NCBI GenBank assembly: GCA_018296165.2
Contig: JACKQL020000059.1
Span: forward strand, 248,001 to 312,000
Origin: Termitomyces sp. T153
Lineage: Eukaryota; Basidiomycota; Agaricomycetes; Agaricales; Lyophyllaceae
Reading direction: 5' to 3'
Length of the DNA: 64,000 nt
Shown: positions 35,379 through 48,186 of the stretch, one piece after another
Layout: each line of letters begins with the position of its first letter
Position numbering within the stretch: the first letter of the stretch is position 1
The notes under the pieces: model-generated
Told to the model about the DNA's origin: nothing
What the model saw: only the letters and a program-made list of their open reading frames with translations
Database searches by the model: none
Program-made: the position numbers and the translations under genes

Positions 35379-35899
35379 TAGTAAGGCCCAAGATTGTTGT
35401 AACATCCATTCTATATTGAATGACCCCTCACACAGCCTTTCAAGTCTAGCACTTGAATGAAGGTGAAATGGCATCGTTTCTCAGCCAAGATATCATCACT
35501 ATGGAACATTCAGTACTTCAATATGTAGCTTCAGTTCAGAACAATCATGTACAGCTTTCATCCTTGTTATCTCCTCTAGTCTTGAGATAAGCAACAACAG
35601 TTCATTACAATAGAATCCACGCGTTGACAGGGTATACATATCAATTGAGCTCAAGTTGCACCCTCTCAGTAACTGACCCATCATTGAACCTTCTCCACAA
35701 CACAATCTGCATCAATACATAGCTTCGCATGAATGCATTGCTCCTCATACCACCTAACCCGCACCGACTGACCCCACACGCCACACTCTCAAGCGGTTCG
35801 TCATATCTGGATACACAATTTTCATCCCTCAACACTCCAACCAATCTCCCCGTCTCACTGTAAGCGGCTCCCCACCTACGTCTCAACAGCCCCTCATCC
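35379..35899. other. Convergent 3' spacer between A1 and B1
   Basis: Shared non-coding sequence between the stop codons of A and B. It recurs at 42895-43355, 48187-48659 and 54556-55067, beginning TAGTAAGGCCCAAGATTG in most copies. It holds both 3' UTRs. Confidence 0.6.
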
Positions 35900-37153
35900 C
35901 TAATCATGCACCGACACCACGCCACGCTCACCCTCCCCCAACTGACCTACCAATCTCCTTGCCACACTCTCAAGGTCCTCGTCCCTCGTCCTCGGAGTCG
36001 ACACGATAGTCCGTCGGGAGGTGGAGTCAGGAAGTATGAGACTCCCGCTGCGTGGAGTGAGGGTGATTGTGAGGTTTGACATGGGTATTGGACTCGTTTT
36101 GGTTTGGGGTTCTGGGTGTGGTGGGTGGGTTGAGGAAGGGAAGGGGGAAGACTCGGTGGAGGAAGGAGAAGATGAGGAGGGGGGAGCAGAGAGCTTTTGT
36201 TTAGACTTGAAGAAAGAAAGGAAGAGGTTTGATACTGATTTTGTTGTTGGAGCTGATGAAGGTTTGTTTGTGAGATGGGTTGATGTTGAGGCGTCTGGGG
36301 ACTGGGAGTGGGGAGTTGAAGGGACTGGAGGGGTGGGGGTGTAGTATGTTGAGCCAGGAGGGAATAGACGAGGCTTTGATTGTGTGTCAGGTTCCTGTTG
36401 TGGTTGGGAGGGAACTGGAAGAAGAGATTAGTTTTGAAACTTGAAATAAATTTTAAAAGTAGCAGAATACATACCCAACGTATCATTCGACGTCCTCGCC
36501 TGCATATGCACACTTCCATTCCCCTCTTATAAATCTCCAGAACTACCAAGACAGATTACCCCGCTTTGCACTCCGTACACCCTCACCAGATCCTCGAGCC
36601 TCGCGCGAGGCTGCGCATGATCAAACTAATCCTTATACGCCTCATCTCTCTCAAGATGAAGCTCCGACTCGTCTGCCAATACATCCTCACGTACTTTGAG
36701 TGCGATAAATTTATCAAGAACGACTGTTTCACGTTGGATCGTGCTTAGCGGAGACACGTGCTGATGTTGATTTTGATTTGATGGAGGGATCGGTGCATAC
36801 GGACTCAAATTCACCGTTTGGACTTGCGGCGCAAGTAATGGAAACGGATCACTTGTATACGGTGCCTTTACAAGTTGATCATATGCTGGAATGTGCGTCG
36901 AGCGCAGAACGTGCATGCATGCTGCGTAGAATGTTCGGTCGACAAGACGCAAGGAGATTGAGAGCCAATAGAGAGTTTTGCGCTGACGAGCGAGTTTGGG
37001 GAGGTCTGGAAGGGAAGATTGTGGGAACGTGAAGTAGATTATGTGCAGAAGGATATGTGGGGGCAAGGTGGATAGTGTGGGTGTGATGTGGGGGCCATTA
37101 GAAGAGGAGAAGTAGGGTGGAGGTGGGGCTTTAGCTTGAGTGTCGAGAATCAT
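35900..37153 (-). pseudogene. B1: F-box-like gene, copy 1, two nonsense codons
   Basis: It has the same layout as B4: ATG 37153, exon 1 of 679 nt to 36475, a 60-nt intron 36415-36474 (GTATGT ... TTCCAG) and exon 2 to 35900. Exon 1 carries TAG at 36626-36628 and TAA at 36527-36529. Exon 2 stays open and ends in the conserved LTITLTPRS ... RRLVGQLGEGE block. Truncation would leave an N-terminal fragment of about 175 residues. Confidence 0.75.
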
Positions 37154-37374
37154 GAGATTTGAGTAGAGATATCGATGCAGTAAGGTACGGAAATTAAAGA
37201 GAGTTTTACTGCGGAGCTGTGGGGGTGAGCGGAGATAGCGGACCGAGGTCAATATGCGATTGTTTGAGGGTTATTTTTTGCCGAACCAATGTAATTTCAT
37301 CCGTGAAGGGCGCCCTCCTCAGCCGCACCGCCCGCTACTAAATGCCATTAAATTAACATCACACTGTATTTAAA

Positions 37375-38120
37375 TTATTCCACCTGGGCCCACAGCAACA
37401 ACTGCCTGCCTACGCACACACGGATGATGTCGGTTGAGTTCAAACGAGCGGTCGTCCCCTCGACTCGGGAAACACCAGACTGAATTTCCCGCTTTTGTGG
37501 AATGAGATTGACAAGGATGGACAAAAACAAAATGTAACGGACCATTGAATATCGTTTGCAAATATAGTACAGCAATGCGGGGAGGGAAGAATGAAGGCCG
37601 AACATGCGACAGGAAACAAGGAGGTCGAATGCCATACCAGGATCAGCTACCAAATAGTCATCGATCAATTGGAGCGACAAGTCATAATTAGCTAGCATAG
37701 AAGGAAGACAAAGTCGAACGCGGTCAGCAACAGCAGAGTATACCGCAGATATACCAAATTTATCCCCCATATACAAAAGTGACTTAATGATATCCACTCT
37801 CAAAGGCTGGCGACTCAAATAGGAGCTGGAAAGAGTAATGAATTGGCACCGAGAAATGACAAAAAAATAAACATATGAGTCAAGAGAGTAGATAGCACGG
37901 ATTAGAATAAAAAAATTGACAGCATCCTCACTAATGATATGGATAATATGGAACTGTTTCGCATCATGCAAAGGGCAGGCGAGCCACATTGCCTTGAAGT
38001 GTGGTGACAGCCTGGTGAACACCGAGGTGTGGATATGAAAAGTAGCATTGCCAACCAACAAGATTGAATTGCCATCAAAGAATCAAACAGAAGAGACATT
38101 GGATAGTATCGGGTCAGAGG
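37375..38120 (-). pseudogene. BTB/POZ-domain gene relic between copies 1 and 2
   Basis: The minus strand reads FFDGNSILLVGNATFHIHTS and VFTRLSPHFKAMWL, then DIIKSLLYMGDKFGISAVYS and RVCVGRQLLLW. This matches the basidiomycete BTB family, in which the domain mediates dimerisation or cullin-3 binding. An in-frame TGA (38083-38085) precedes FFDGNS, and a 47-nt GT-AG intron is likely inside the domain (about 37836-37882). The segment 37292-38533 has no counterpart in the other copies. Confidence 0.55.
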
Positions 38121-38533
38121 ACAAAGGAAAATGGTGTGCAGGAACTGGGAAAAGAGACATCGCTGTAAAAAGCTAGAATAACACTGTAGAAAGGCAAAGT
38201 GAAGGAACACTGAAACACCTTAATGACCAATTGTCTCAGAAATATGAATGAAAGAATAATATTTTAAAAAAAGGAGATGTTATGAAAATCTAGCAAACAA
38301 TTGAGTAGCCCAATAAAAGAGGAACACATGCATAAGCAAAATAAGAATGGATGCTGGAAGAGAAAGAGTAGGAAGGTCATGCATCTAGAGTGCCATGGGG
38401 GATGGTAGCAATAGAAAAAAAAAACAAATAATTTAGAACAGGCCATCTGGACCAAAAGACATGAAGATTTATCTGAATCAACCTTTTTGATTTTTTTTGA
38501 TAGAGCCTCCAAGAACCCACTACTAAACTAGCG
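38121..38533. other. CpG-poor sequence, no gene
   Basis: AT-rich sequence between the BTB relic and the start of the copy 2 unit. I see no coding or repeat structure. Confidence 0.5.
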
Positions 38534-39222
38534 AGAACTTAAGAGACCTTAAGGTCATGACAATCACATGTGAGATCAGTTGTAATGGTGCATGATCCGC
38601 TTCACACAATATCCTATATGCCCTATACGCATCACTCCCCACTCGTTATTCTGTTAATCCAGAAGATAGTTCATTCTTACTATACTCTTACATACAGTCT
38701 ACCTACTATATAAAATGATTTGACTTGTATCCTAGGTCCCAATTTTTTTCAATACTAGGACTTACAACTGTTGCTTTGAAAGACTCAGTTTAATCTCTTG
38801 CAACATTACCATGTATCACATGCTATGGTCACATATTTTGCACAGGATCACTTCTTAGCTTTCTTATTTTATTTTTGTCACTGGATGTTGCTGGCCTGAT
38901 CTTTGTCCTCAATGTGTGTGTACGTTTTGAAAATGAGGTTCATTGATTTGTTGAAATGGATTCGAGATAACTCTAGCAAAATCTGAACAACACTGAATTG
39001 AACTGCATTTCAAGTATTCAATGAAAAAAATCTTTATTGTGCCCAGATAGGAAGACCAAATGTTCCAGCAAGCATTCTCATTGGATTATCAAGATCTTCT
39101 CATGCTGGCAATGCTCATTACCACTTGGAAAGCTCAGAAAGGCTGTAGCCTACTTTTTTGGGGTCACTACAACCACTGCCAGCCAGCATTCTCACCAGAT
39201 TATCAAGATCTTCTCATGCTGG
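38534..39222. repeat. Copy 2 upstream unit, CpG-eroded
   Basis: It is homologous to 44711-45400 and in part to 50043-50345. Many CpG sites of the copy 3 version are TpG or CpA here. Its last part (about 39070-39222) is a local tandem duplication of about 120 bp shared only with copy 3. Confidence 0.8.
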
Positions 39223-40293
39223 TGATACGGCGGTCTCAAATATAGAGACAAAAGAGATCATTCCAAAAAAATCCTATATATTTAAAAAGATAATACAAAT
39301 TGTCTGTAAAAGAGCTGAAAACTGTAAGCTCAAGGATAAATGTCGAAAACTGTAGATGTCAGACAAACCTCGAAGCCAGCCTCAGTCCCATAAAGACCAG
39401 TAAAATGACAGAAAGACCAGTGTCAATGACATAGTAGCCAGCCATCAAAACTGATGGCAGGGCACAGGGGAGTGGCAGTATGCTGGAGCTGATAAGCCAA
39501 TTACAGATCATGGATCCCAGGTCTAACTGTCAAACAGATACCCCTCCCCTTCCCTCAAAAACCCAGTAAGGTGTCTCAAGGACCTACAAAGACCCACAAA
39601 AGGATCAACCTAAGGAGCTCCAGTAGGACAAGTTTGGGGAGGAACAAAAGAAGACAGACCACGCAGAAAGGGTGACTTGATTGAATGGGCCGACACTAAA
39701 AATAGGCATTCAGATGGATCTCTCAATCAAAAACCCAAAGCTAATGCACCTGTTCTCAAATACACCTCAAAAACCCTCAGCTAGCTTGCCAGTCTTGCAT
39801 GGATAAGGAAGGAAAAGGTTAGAAGAGGCAAAGAAAATAGAAGGAAGAAGAGGATGGGGAAAGAGGGAGAAAATCTGACAGGATAAAGGATACGGCAAAT
39901 GCATGGGCAAGGTCAGCCACCAGCCACCGATGTCCCTGTACAGATGGCAAAAACACAAGGAAAGGCAGTGGTCTGTGCACAGATAATGAGTTATAAAAGG
40001 GGAGAGATTTCAAGAGAGAGGGCAAGCAAACTATGTACCATGGCTCGGAATTCCCCAGGGAGTGGAGTTCTTAGGCTTATGAGTATTAGTTGCTTCGGGA
40101 TTAGTCAATATACTATTGTGCCCATTTGTCTGGGCGAGACTGTCTCAAGCAGTTTGAATTAAATCACAAACAATCAATATTATTTCTATTCTACGTGGGT
40201 TTTGAGTGTAACTAAGCCCTCGAACCTCTGTGAAAAGAAAGTTTGATCAGTTGATCTGATCCATTGACGGCATCAAACTTACAATTCGCATCA
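39223..40293 (+). mobile_element. Solo LTR of the second family in the A2 upstream region
   Basis: It starts TGATACGG and ends CGCATCA, with short inverted ends TGAT/ATCA and a 4-bp duplication CTGG (39219-39222 and 40294-40297). Removing it restores CATGCTGGCAACGC, the sequence of copies 3 and 4. A TATA box lies at 39992-39999. It shares several phrases with the LTR at 12612-13593. It sits 350 bp upstream of the A2 start codon and may have altered A2 expression. Confidence 0.85.
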
Positions 40294-40642
40294 CTGGCAA
40301 CGCACAATACCGCCAAACAACACTTAAAATAACTTGGAAAGCTCAGAAAGGCTATAGCCTGGTTTTTCGGAGTCACTACAAGGTTACTAATCTTTGCTAA
40401 TTCCAATAACTCGTGGACACATGTTGGGCTCACTTCAGGACGGTGCTGACTTTGTGACGTCGAATTTTCATTGACATTGACCCAATGACCCGAACCGTAA
40501 CCACTACGCCCGCAATGCCATGACACAGCCTTTCAATTTCCACGGCATATGCACAGCCTCATGACAAGTATAAGTCGGTAAGAGACTGGTGAACCCACGA
40601 ACGACATCTCACGTCCTTGCTTTCATCACGAGTGGAACAATC

Positions 40643-42894
40643 ATGCCCAATTCCTCAAAATTCCTTGCTATCAAGATCTGGCAACAGTCAAGACTCAAAG
40701 TAGATTGGCTCGACAACTTGATAATTACCGCTGGAGTAGTTCGCGATGCCAGTGACTTAATACCCTTCCCTTATTTGAAACTAGCTGCGGGAATCGTAAT
40801 CCAGGTGTTGTTGAAGATACAGGTGAAATCCAGGCTTGGTGTCAAAACCAAACTCTGAACTAGTGCTTACTATATGCTTCCACAGACTGTCCGCAGGCAT
40901 GTCGATGACTTCAGGGATCTTTCAGAGAAACTCGTGAGAATTATCACGACTGTTCGAGATACTGTTCGTGAATGGCCTCAAGGTCAAATCCTACCTACCG
41001 ACTTTGTCCATCGCTGCTCGAATTTTGTAAAGTACTTACCTAAATTCAAATTACATGGTAAAACATGGTTCATTGATATCTCCTTTCTCAGTGAGCTGTT
41101 GACTCTGCAGACTGGAATCAATGAACTTGTCCGTCAAAATGGTTCTTGGACCCGCTTTTTAAGAACAGCAAAGATCCTCGATGCAATCGCGCGGTATAGA
41201 GAACAGATTACTGACATGCGATCGGACTTTACAGTATGTTCATTTTTGACTTTTCACTCCATATCACCTCTCAACTACATAGCTTGAGGTTGTCATCCGC
41301 ATATATATGAAGGGGGCAGAAGGACAGCGACCCCGTCATCTGGTCCATTGCTTCTACATTCTTGATGCTACCAACAAAATCCTCAATGTGCCAATGGATT
41401 GGTGTTCCAGCTTCAATGTATGGAATCTGTCCTATAGATACACCTAAAACTGATTCTGTCTATTTTGACAGGCCCTCGAGAACCTCATCAAATACAGGTT
41501 CCGTGAGCATTCTGGACATGAGATGATTGAGAGAGGAAGTTTTGCCTTGTCCCTCCAAAGAGCAGATGACATATGGCGGAGGCTGTATGAAGACAATTTG
41601 GATGATTGGCTTCCTCAGCCTGGCATTACCATTACCATGGACATCTATTTCCAAGACAAGTCATATGGAAAGCCCAACAATCCAATGTGCCCATCTTGTC
41701 ATCATTCATGTGCAAGAGGCTCCTTTGGGGAGTATATTGAGTGGTATTGAATGTTCCCATGCATTTTATGGCATCCATTCTGACTTTTTGTTAGCTCCCA
41801 ATGTGAGACACTAGTTCACAATTGGGCCTGTGATGTAGATATACCATTGCATGTCAACCAAGACACAGATGAGATGGCCACATCTGAGTCAGCCATACTC
41901 ATAGGTCCATTGGCCCCATCCAACTTGTCAGGGAACTCAAGCAATCTCAGTGCACAGGGACTGCGTGTGAATGACAACAATCCTCAAGATCTTCACCAAT
42001 TTTTTCGCCGTTTTTGGGTTCCCTCACCAGGTAATAAGATTCTCAAAGTCATTCATACTGTATTTATGATTTATCATGCTTCCAGTCTTTCATGTACTAT
42101 CTCCACTCCACTCGGCAATGCAGAAAGATAATTCAAACACTGTTAGACATTTATTAGAGGGGAGTGCTGATGTGAATGATGCTGAAGGTAAGGATGGACA
42201 GTCTTGATAATTCTTGTTCTGACTTCCACACTTGCAGATCACTCCCAACGAACTTCACTTCACCTTGCAGCATGGTTTGGACACTCAGATGTTGTTCAAT
42301 CTTTGTTAAATCACAATGTTGATGTGAATGCTAGAGGTGGGGATGCACAGTCTTTAAAAGTCTTGGCCTGACTTCCACACTTGTAGATCACTCCCGAAAA
42401 ACTCCACTTCACCTTGCAGCATGGTTAGGACACTTGAACATTGTTCAATTTTTGTTGAAACATGATGCTGACGTACATGCACAGTTTTGAAGTTCTTGGC
42501 CCGACTTACACCTTTACAGACTGTTATGGACAAACCCCACTTCATCTTGCAGCATGTTGTGGACACTTGGACATTGTTCGATTTTTGTTGAGCCACAATT
42601 GTGATGCGAATGCTAGAGGTGAGGATGGACAGTCTAGAAAAGTCTTGACCTGACCTCCACACTTACAGATCAGCAGGAGAAAAACTCACTTCAAATTGCA
42701 GCACAGTTTGGAGAATTGGAGACTGTTAAAGTTTTGTTGAAACATAATGCCGATGTGCATGCTAGAGGTGAGGATGTACATTTTACAAAATTCTTGGCCT
42801 GACTTACACACTTCCAGACTGTGATCTTGACTTTGCAAGAGGGGAAAAACACTCAAACATTGTCAATTATTTGTTGGGTCAAATGAATACTTGA
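40643..42894 (+). pseudogene. A2: NLR-like helical / ubiquitin-like / ankyrin gene, copy 2, damaged
   Basis: It starts at ATG 40643 and follows the A4 exon plan. A 1-nt deletion at the end of exon 2 shifts the normal splice phase, but if the next 34-nt intron is retained the frame stays open (reading KLHGKTWFIDISFLSELLTL). The ubiquitin-like and zinc-ribbon parts are intact. In the ankyrin array a 14-nt deletion near 42477 removes a 5' splice site and leads into a stop, and the last exon lacks 12 nt. It has six ankyrin units. Confidence 0.72.
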
Positions 42895-43355
42895 TAGTAA
42901 GGCCCAAGATTGTTGTAACGTCCATTCTATATTGAATGACCCCTCACACAGGTGAAATTACATCCTTGCTCAGTCAAGATATCAACATTGTGGAACATTC
43001 AGTACTTCAATATGTACCTTCAGTTCAGAACAATCATGTACAGCTTTCATCCCTGCTATTGATAGGCAACATCAGTTCATTATAATACAATCCACCCGTC
43101 GACAGCATATACCCTCTAGTTCACCCACCATTGGACCTTCTCAGAACACGATTTGCATCTATACATAGCCTCACTTGAATGCACAGTCTGTCCCTCCTAC
43201 CACCTAACCCACATCAACGGACCCCACGCGCCACACTCTCAAACGGTTCGCCATATCTGGATACACAATTTTCATCCCTAAACACTCCAACCAAGCTCCC
43301 CGTCTCACTGTAAGCGGCTCCCCACCCACGCCATACTCTCGACAGCCTGTCATCC
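42895..43355. other. Convergent 3' spacer between A2 and B2
   Basis: Homologous to the other A-B spacers, with a short deletion after CCCCTCACACAG shared with copy 3. No gene. Confidence 0.55.
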
Positions 43356-44574
43356 CTACTCATGCACCGACGCCACACCACGCTCACCCTCCCCCAACTG
43401 ACCTACCAACCTCCGCGCCACACTCTCAAAATCCTCGTCCCTCGTCCTCGGAGTCGACACAATCGTCCGTCGGGAGGTGGAGTCAGCAAGTATGAGACTC
43501 GCGCTGCGTGGTGTGAGGGTGATTGTGAGATTCGACATGGGTATTGGGTCGTTTTGGTTTGGGGTTCAGGATGTGGTGGGTGGATTGAGGAAGGTAAGGG
43601 GGAAGACTCGGTGGAGGGAGGATAAGATAGGGAGGAGGGAGCAGAGGGCTTGTGTAGAAAGAAAGGAAGAGGTTTGATACTGACTTTGTTGTCGGGGCTG
43701 ACGAAGGTTTGTTTGTGTGGAGGATTGATGCTGAGGCGCCTGTGGAGTGGGAGCGGGAGCGGGAAGTTGAAGAGAGTGGATGGGTGTAGTATGTTGAGCC
43801 GGGAGGGAATAGACGAGGTTTTGACTCCGTGTCGGGTTCCTGTTGTAGTTGGGAGAGAACTAGAAGAAGAGATTAGTTTTGAAACTTGGAATAGATTTAT
43901 AAAGTAGCAGAATACATACCCAACGTATCATTCGACGTCCTCGCCTGCATACTTCCATTCTCCTCTAATAAATCTCCAGAGCTACCAAGACAGATTACCC
44001 CGCTTTGCACTCCGTAGACCCTCACCAGATCCACGAGCCTCGCGCGAGGCTGCGCATGATCAAACTCATCCTTATACGCCTCATAAGTGTCGTCTGTCCA
44101 TACGCCCTCACGTACTTTGAGCGCGATAAATTTATCGAAGATGACTGTCTCACGTTGGATCGTGCTTAGCGGAGACGCGTGCTGATGTTGATTTTGATTT
44201 GATGGAGGGATCAGTGCATACGGACTCGAATTCACCGTTTGGACTTGCGGCGCAAATAGTGGAAACGGATCACTTGTATACGGTGCCCTTACAAGTTGAT
44301 CATATGCTAGAATATGCGTCGGGCGCAAAACGTGCATGCATGCTGCATAGAATGTTCGGTCAACAAGACGCAAGGAGATTGAGAGCCAGTAGAGAGTTTT
44401 GCGCTGACGAGCGGGTTTGGGGAGGTCTGGAAGGGAAGATTGTGGGAACGTGAATTAGATTATGTGCAGAAGGATGTGTGGGGGAAGGGTGGATAGTGTG
44501 GGTGTGATTCGGGGGCTGTCAGAAGAGGAGAAGTAGGGTGGAGGTGGGGCTGTAGCTTTAGTGTCGAGAATCAT
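43356..44574 (-). pseudogene. B2: F-box-like gene, copy 2, nonsense codon
   Basis: It starts at ATG 44574. The frame meets TAA at 44455-44457, just after LPPHILLHII. The rest of exon 1 remains readable (LVDRTFYAACMHVLRPTHIL), with a small deletion in the KVREGVW region. The conserved C-terminal block (LTITLTPRSASLIL) ends at 43356. A product from the normal start would be under 45 residues. Confidence 0.7.
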
Positions 44575-45744
44575 CACAGTCTGAGAGAGATGCAGTAAGG
44601 TACGGAAGATAAAGAGAGTTGTACTGCGGAGCTGTGGGTGAGCGGAGATAGCTGACCGAGGTCAATATGCGATTGTTCGAGGGTTATTTTTTGCCGAACC
44701 AATGTAACTTAAGAGACCTTAAGGTCACGACAATCACGTGTGAGATCAGTTGAAACGGCGCATGATCCGCTTCACGCGATCCTATACGCCCTATACGCGT
44801 CACCCCCCACTCGTTATTCTGTTAATCCGGAAGATAGTTCATTCTTACTATACTCTTACGTACAGTCTGCCTACTATATAAGATGATTCGACTTGTATCC
44901 TAAGCCCCAATTTTTTTCAATACTAGGACTTACAACTGTTTCTTTGAAAGACTCAGTTTAATCTCTTGCAACGTTACCGTGTATCACATGCTACGGTCAC
45001 ATATTTTGCACAGGATCACTTCTTAGCTTTCTTATTTTATTCTCGTCACTGAACGTCGCTGGCCTGATCTTCGTCCTCAATGTGTGCGTACGTTTTAAAA
45101 ATGAGGTTCATTGATTTGTCGAAATCGATTCGAGATAACTCTAGCAAAATCTGAACAGCACTGGATTGAACTGCATTTCAAGTGTTCAATGAAAAAAATC
45201 TTTCTTGTGCCCAGATAGGAAGACCGAACGTTCCAGCAAGCATTCTCATCGGATTATCAAGATCTTCTCATGCTGGCGACGCTCATTACCACTTGGAAAG
45301 CTCAGAAAGGCTGTAGCCTGCTTTTTCGGGGTCACTACAACCACTGCCAGCCAGCATTCTCGCCGGATGATCAAGATCTTCTCATGCTGGCAACGCTCGA
45401 TACCGCCAAACAACACTTAAAATAACTTGGAAAGCTCAGAAAGGCTGTGGCCTGGTTTTTCTCGGTCACTACAGGGTTACTTACTAATCTTTGCTATTTT
45501 CAATAACTCGTGGACACATGTTGGCTAGGCTCAGTTTAGGACGGCGCTGACTTTATGACGTCGAATTTTTATTGATAATGACCCGATGACTTGAACCGTA
45601 ACACTACGCCCGCAATGATATGACACAGCCTTTCAATTTTCACGGCCATATGCACAGCCTCATGTCAAGTTATAATTCGGTAAGAGACTAGTGAACCCAC
45701 GAACGACATCCCACGTCCTTGCTTTTGTCACCAGTGGATCAATT
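44575..45744. other. Upstream region of A3
   Basis: It contains the array's upstream unit (44711-45400), including the duplicated TATCAAGATCTTCTCATGCTGG segment, and the likely promoter and 5' leader of A3. The sequence is CpG-rich compared with copy 2. Confidence 0.6.
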
Positions 45745-48186
45745 ATGCCCAATTACTCGAAATTCCTTGCTATCAAGATCTGGCAACAGTCAAGACTCAA
45801 AGTAGACTGGCTCGACAACTTGATAATTACCGTTGGAGTAGTTCGCGATGCCAGTGACTTAATACCCTTCCCTTATTTGAAACTAGCTGCGGGAATCGTA
45901 GTCCAGGTGTTGTTGAAGATACAGGTGAAGTCTAGGCTTGGTGTCAAACCAGACTCTAAGCTAGTACTTACTATATGCTCCCACAGACTGTCCGCAGGCA
46001 TATCGATGACTTCAGGGATCTCTCGGAGAAACTCGTGAGAATTATCACGACTGTTCGCGATACTGTTCGTGAATGGCCTCAAGATCAAAGCCTGCCTACC
46101 GACTTTGTCCATCGCTGCTCGAATTTTGTAAAGTACTTACCTGAATTCAAATCTACATGGTAAAACATGGTTAATTGATATCTCTCCTCTCAGTCAGCTG
46201 TTGACTCTGCAGACTGGAATCGATGAACTTGTCCGTCAAAATGATTCTTGGACCCGCTTTTTAAGAACAACAAAGATCCTCGATGCAATCGCGCGGTATA
46301 GAGAACAGATCACTGACATGCGATCGGACTTTACAGTATGTTCATTTTTTACTTTTTACTCCATACCGCCTCTCAGCTACAAAGCTTGATGTCATCATCC
46401 GCATATATATGAAGGGGGCGGAAACACACCGACCTCGTCATCTGGTCCATTGCTTCTACATTCTTGATGCTACCAACAAAATCCTCCATGTGCCGATGGA
46501 TTGGTGTTCTAGCTTTAATGTATCGAATCTGTCCTATCAGGGCTAGATACACCTCAAACTAATCCTGTCTATTCTTTAACAGGCCCTTGAGAACCTCATC
46601 AAATACAGGTTCCGCGAGCATTCTGGACATGAGATGATTGAGAGAGGAAATTTTACCTTGTCCATCCAAAGAGGAGGCAAAATGTCACAGAGGCTGTATG
46701 AGGACAATTCGGATGATTGGCTCCCTCTCATTGAGCCTGGCATTACCATTACCATGGATATCTATTTTGAAGACAAGTCATATGGAAAGCCCAACAATCC
46801 AATGTGCCCATCTTGTCATTATCCATGTGCAAGGGGCTCTATTGGGCAGTATATTGAGTGGTATTTAATGTTCCCATGCATTTTATGGCATCCATTCTGA
46901 CTTTTTGTTAGCCCCCAATGTGAAACACTAGTTAGCAATTGGGCCTATGATGTAGATGAACCATTGCATATCAACCAAGACACAGATGAGGTGGCTACAT
47001 CTGAGCCAGCCATACTCATGCGACCATCGGTCCCATCCAACTTGCCAGGAAACTCAAACAATCTCAGTGCACAGGGACTGCATGTGAATGACAACAATCC
47101 ACAGAATCCTCACCAATTTTTTCGCCGTTTTCAGGTTCCCACAGGAGGTAATAACATTCTGAAAGTCATTCATACTGTATTTATAATTGATCATGCTTCC
47201 AGTCTGCCATGTACTACCTGCACTTCACTCTGCCGTATGGGAAAAGAATCTGGACACTGTTAGACATTTATTAGAGGAAAATGCTGATGTAAATGCTGCT
47301 AAAAGTGAGGATGTATAATCTTGAAAACTTCTAGGCCTAACTTCCACAAACATGTAGATCACCAGGGGAAAACTCCACTTCATGTTGCAGCATCGAAAGG
47401 ACACTTGGACATTGCTGAACTTTTGTTGAATCACAATGCTGATGTGCATGCTGGAGGTGAGTATGTATAGTCTTGAAAATTCTCAGTCTGATTTCCACAC
47501 ATGCAGATTACCGGGGAAGAACACCACTTCATGCTGCAGCATTGCATGGAGACTTGGACATCACTGTACTCTTGTTGAATCACAATGCTGATGTGCATGC
47601 AAGAAGTGAGGATACACAGTCTTGAAAAGTCTTGGCATGACTTCCACACTTGCAGACAGTGAGGGACAAACCCCACTTTATCTTGCAGTGTTAGGACACT
47701 TGAATATTGTTCAATTTTTGTTGAAACATGATGCTGACATACATGCTAGAGGTGAGGATGCACAGTTTTGAAAATTCTTGGCCTGACTTACACACTTACA
47801 GATTGTCATGGACAAACCCCTCTTCATCTTGCAGTATGTTGGGGACACTTGGACATTGTTCGATTTTTGTTGAATCACAATGTTGATGTGAATGCTAGAG
47901 GTGAGGATGCACAGTGTTCAAAATTCTTGGTCTGACTTCCACACTTGTAGATCGGCAGGAGAGAACACCACTTCACTTTGCAGCATGGTCAGGACACTTA
48001 CAGACCGTTAAACTGTTGTTGAAACATAATGCTGATGTGCATGCTAGAGGTGAGGATGCACAGTTTTCAATTCTTGGCCTGACTTACACACTTGCAGACT
48101 GTGATGGAGAAACCCCACTTGACTGCGCAAGAGGGGAAAAACACTCAAACGTTGTCAATTATTTGTTGGGTCAAATGAATGCTTGA
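45745..48186 (+). CDS. A3: NLR-like helical / ubiquitin-like / ankyrin protein, intact
   Basis: Thirteen exons give 608 residues: 45745-45924, 45987-46159, 46194-46335, 46385-46519, 46583-46860, 46912-47147, 47203-47304, 47358-47456, 47507-47605, 47656-47751, 47802-47900, 47951-48049 and 48098-48186. All introns are GT-AG and the total length is a multiple of three. Exons 1-3 form a helical domain (GVVRDASDLIPFPYLKLAAG) like the N-termini of basidiomycete NLR proteins. Exons 4-5 form a ubiquitin-like domain (RPRHLVHCFYILDATNKIL to PGITITMDIYF). The pair CPSCHYPC and CPQCE, split by intron 5, looks like a zinc ribbon. Seven ankyrin units follow, each with a TPLH-type motif. One exon is 96 nt, an in-frame loss. 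It has no NACHT domain. A cytosolic recognition or cell-death role is inferred from the domain types. Confidence 0.8.
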
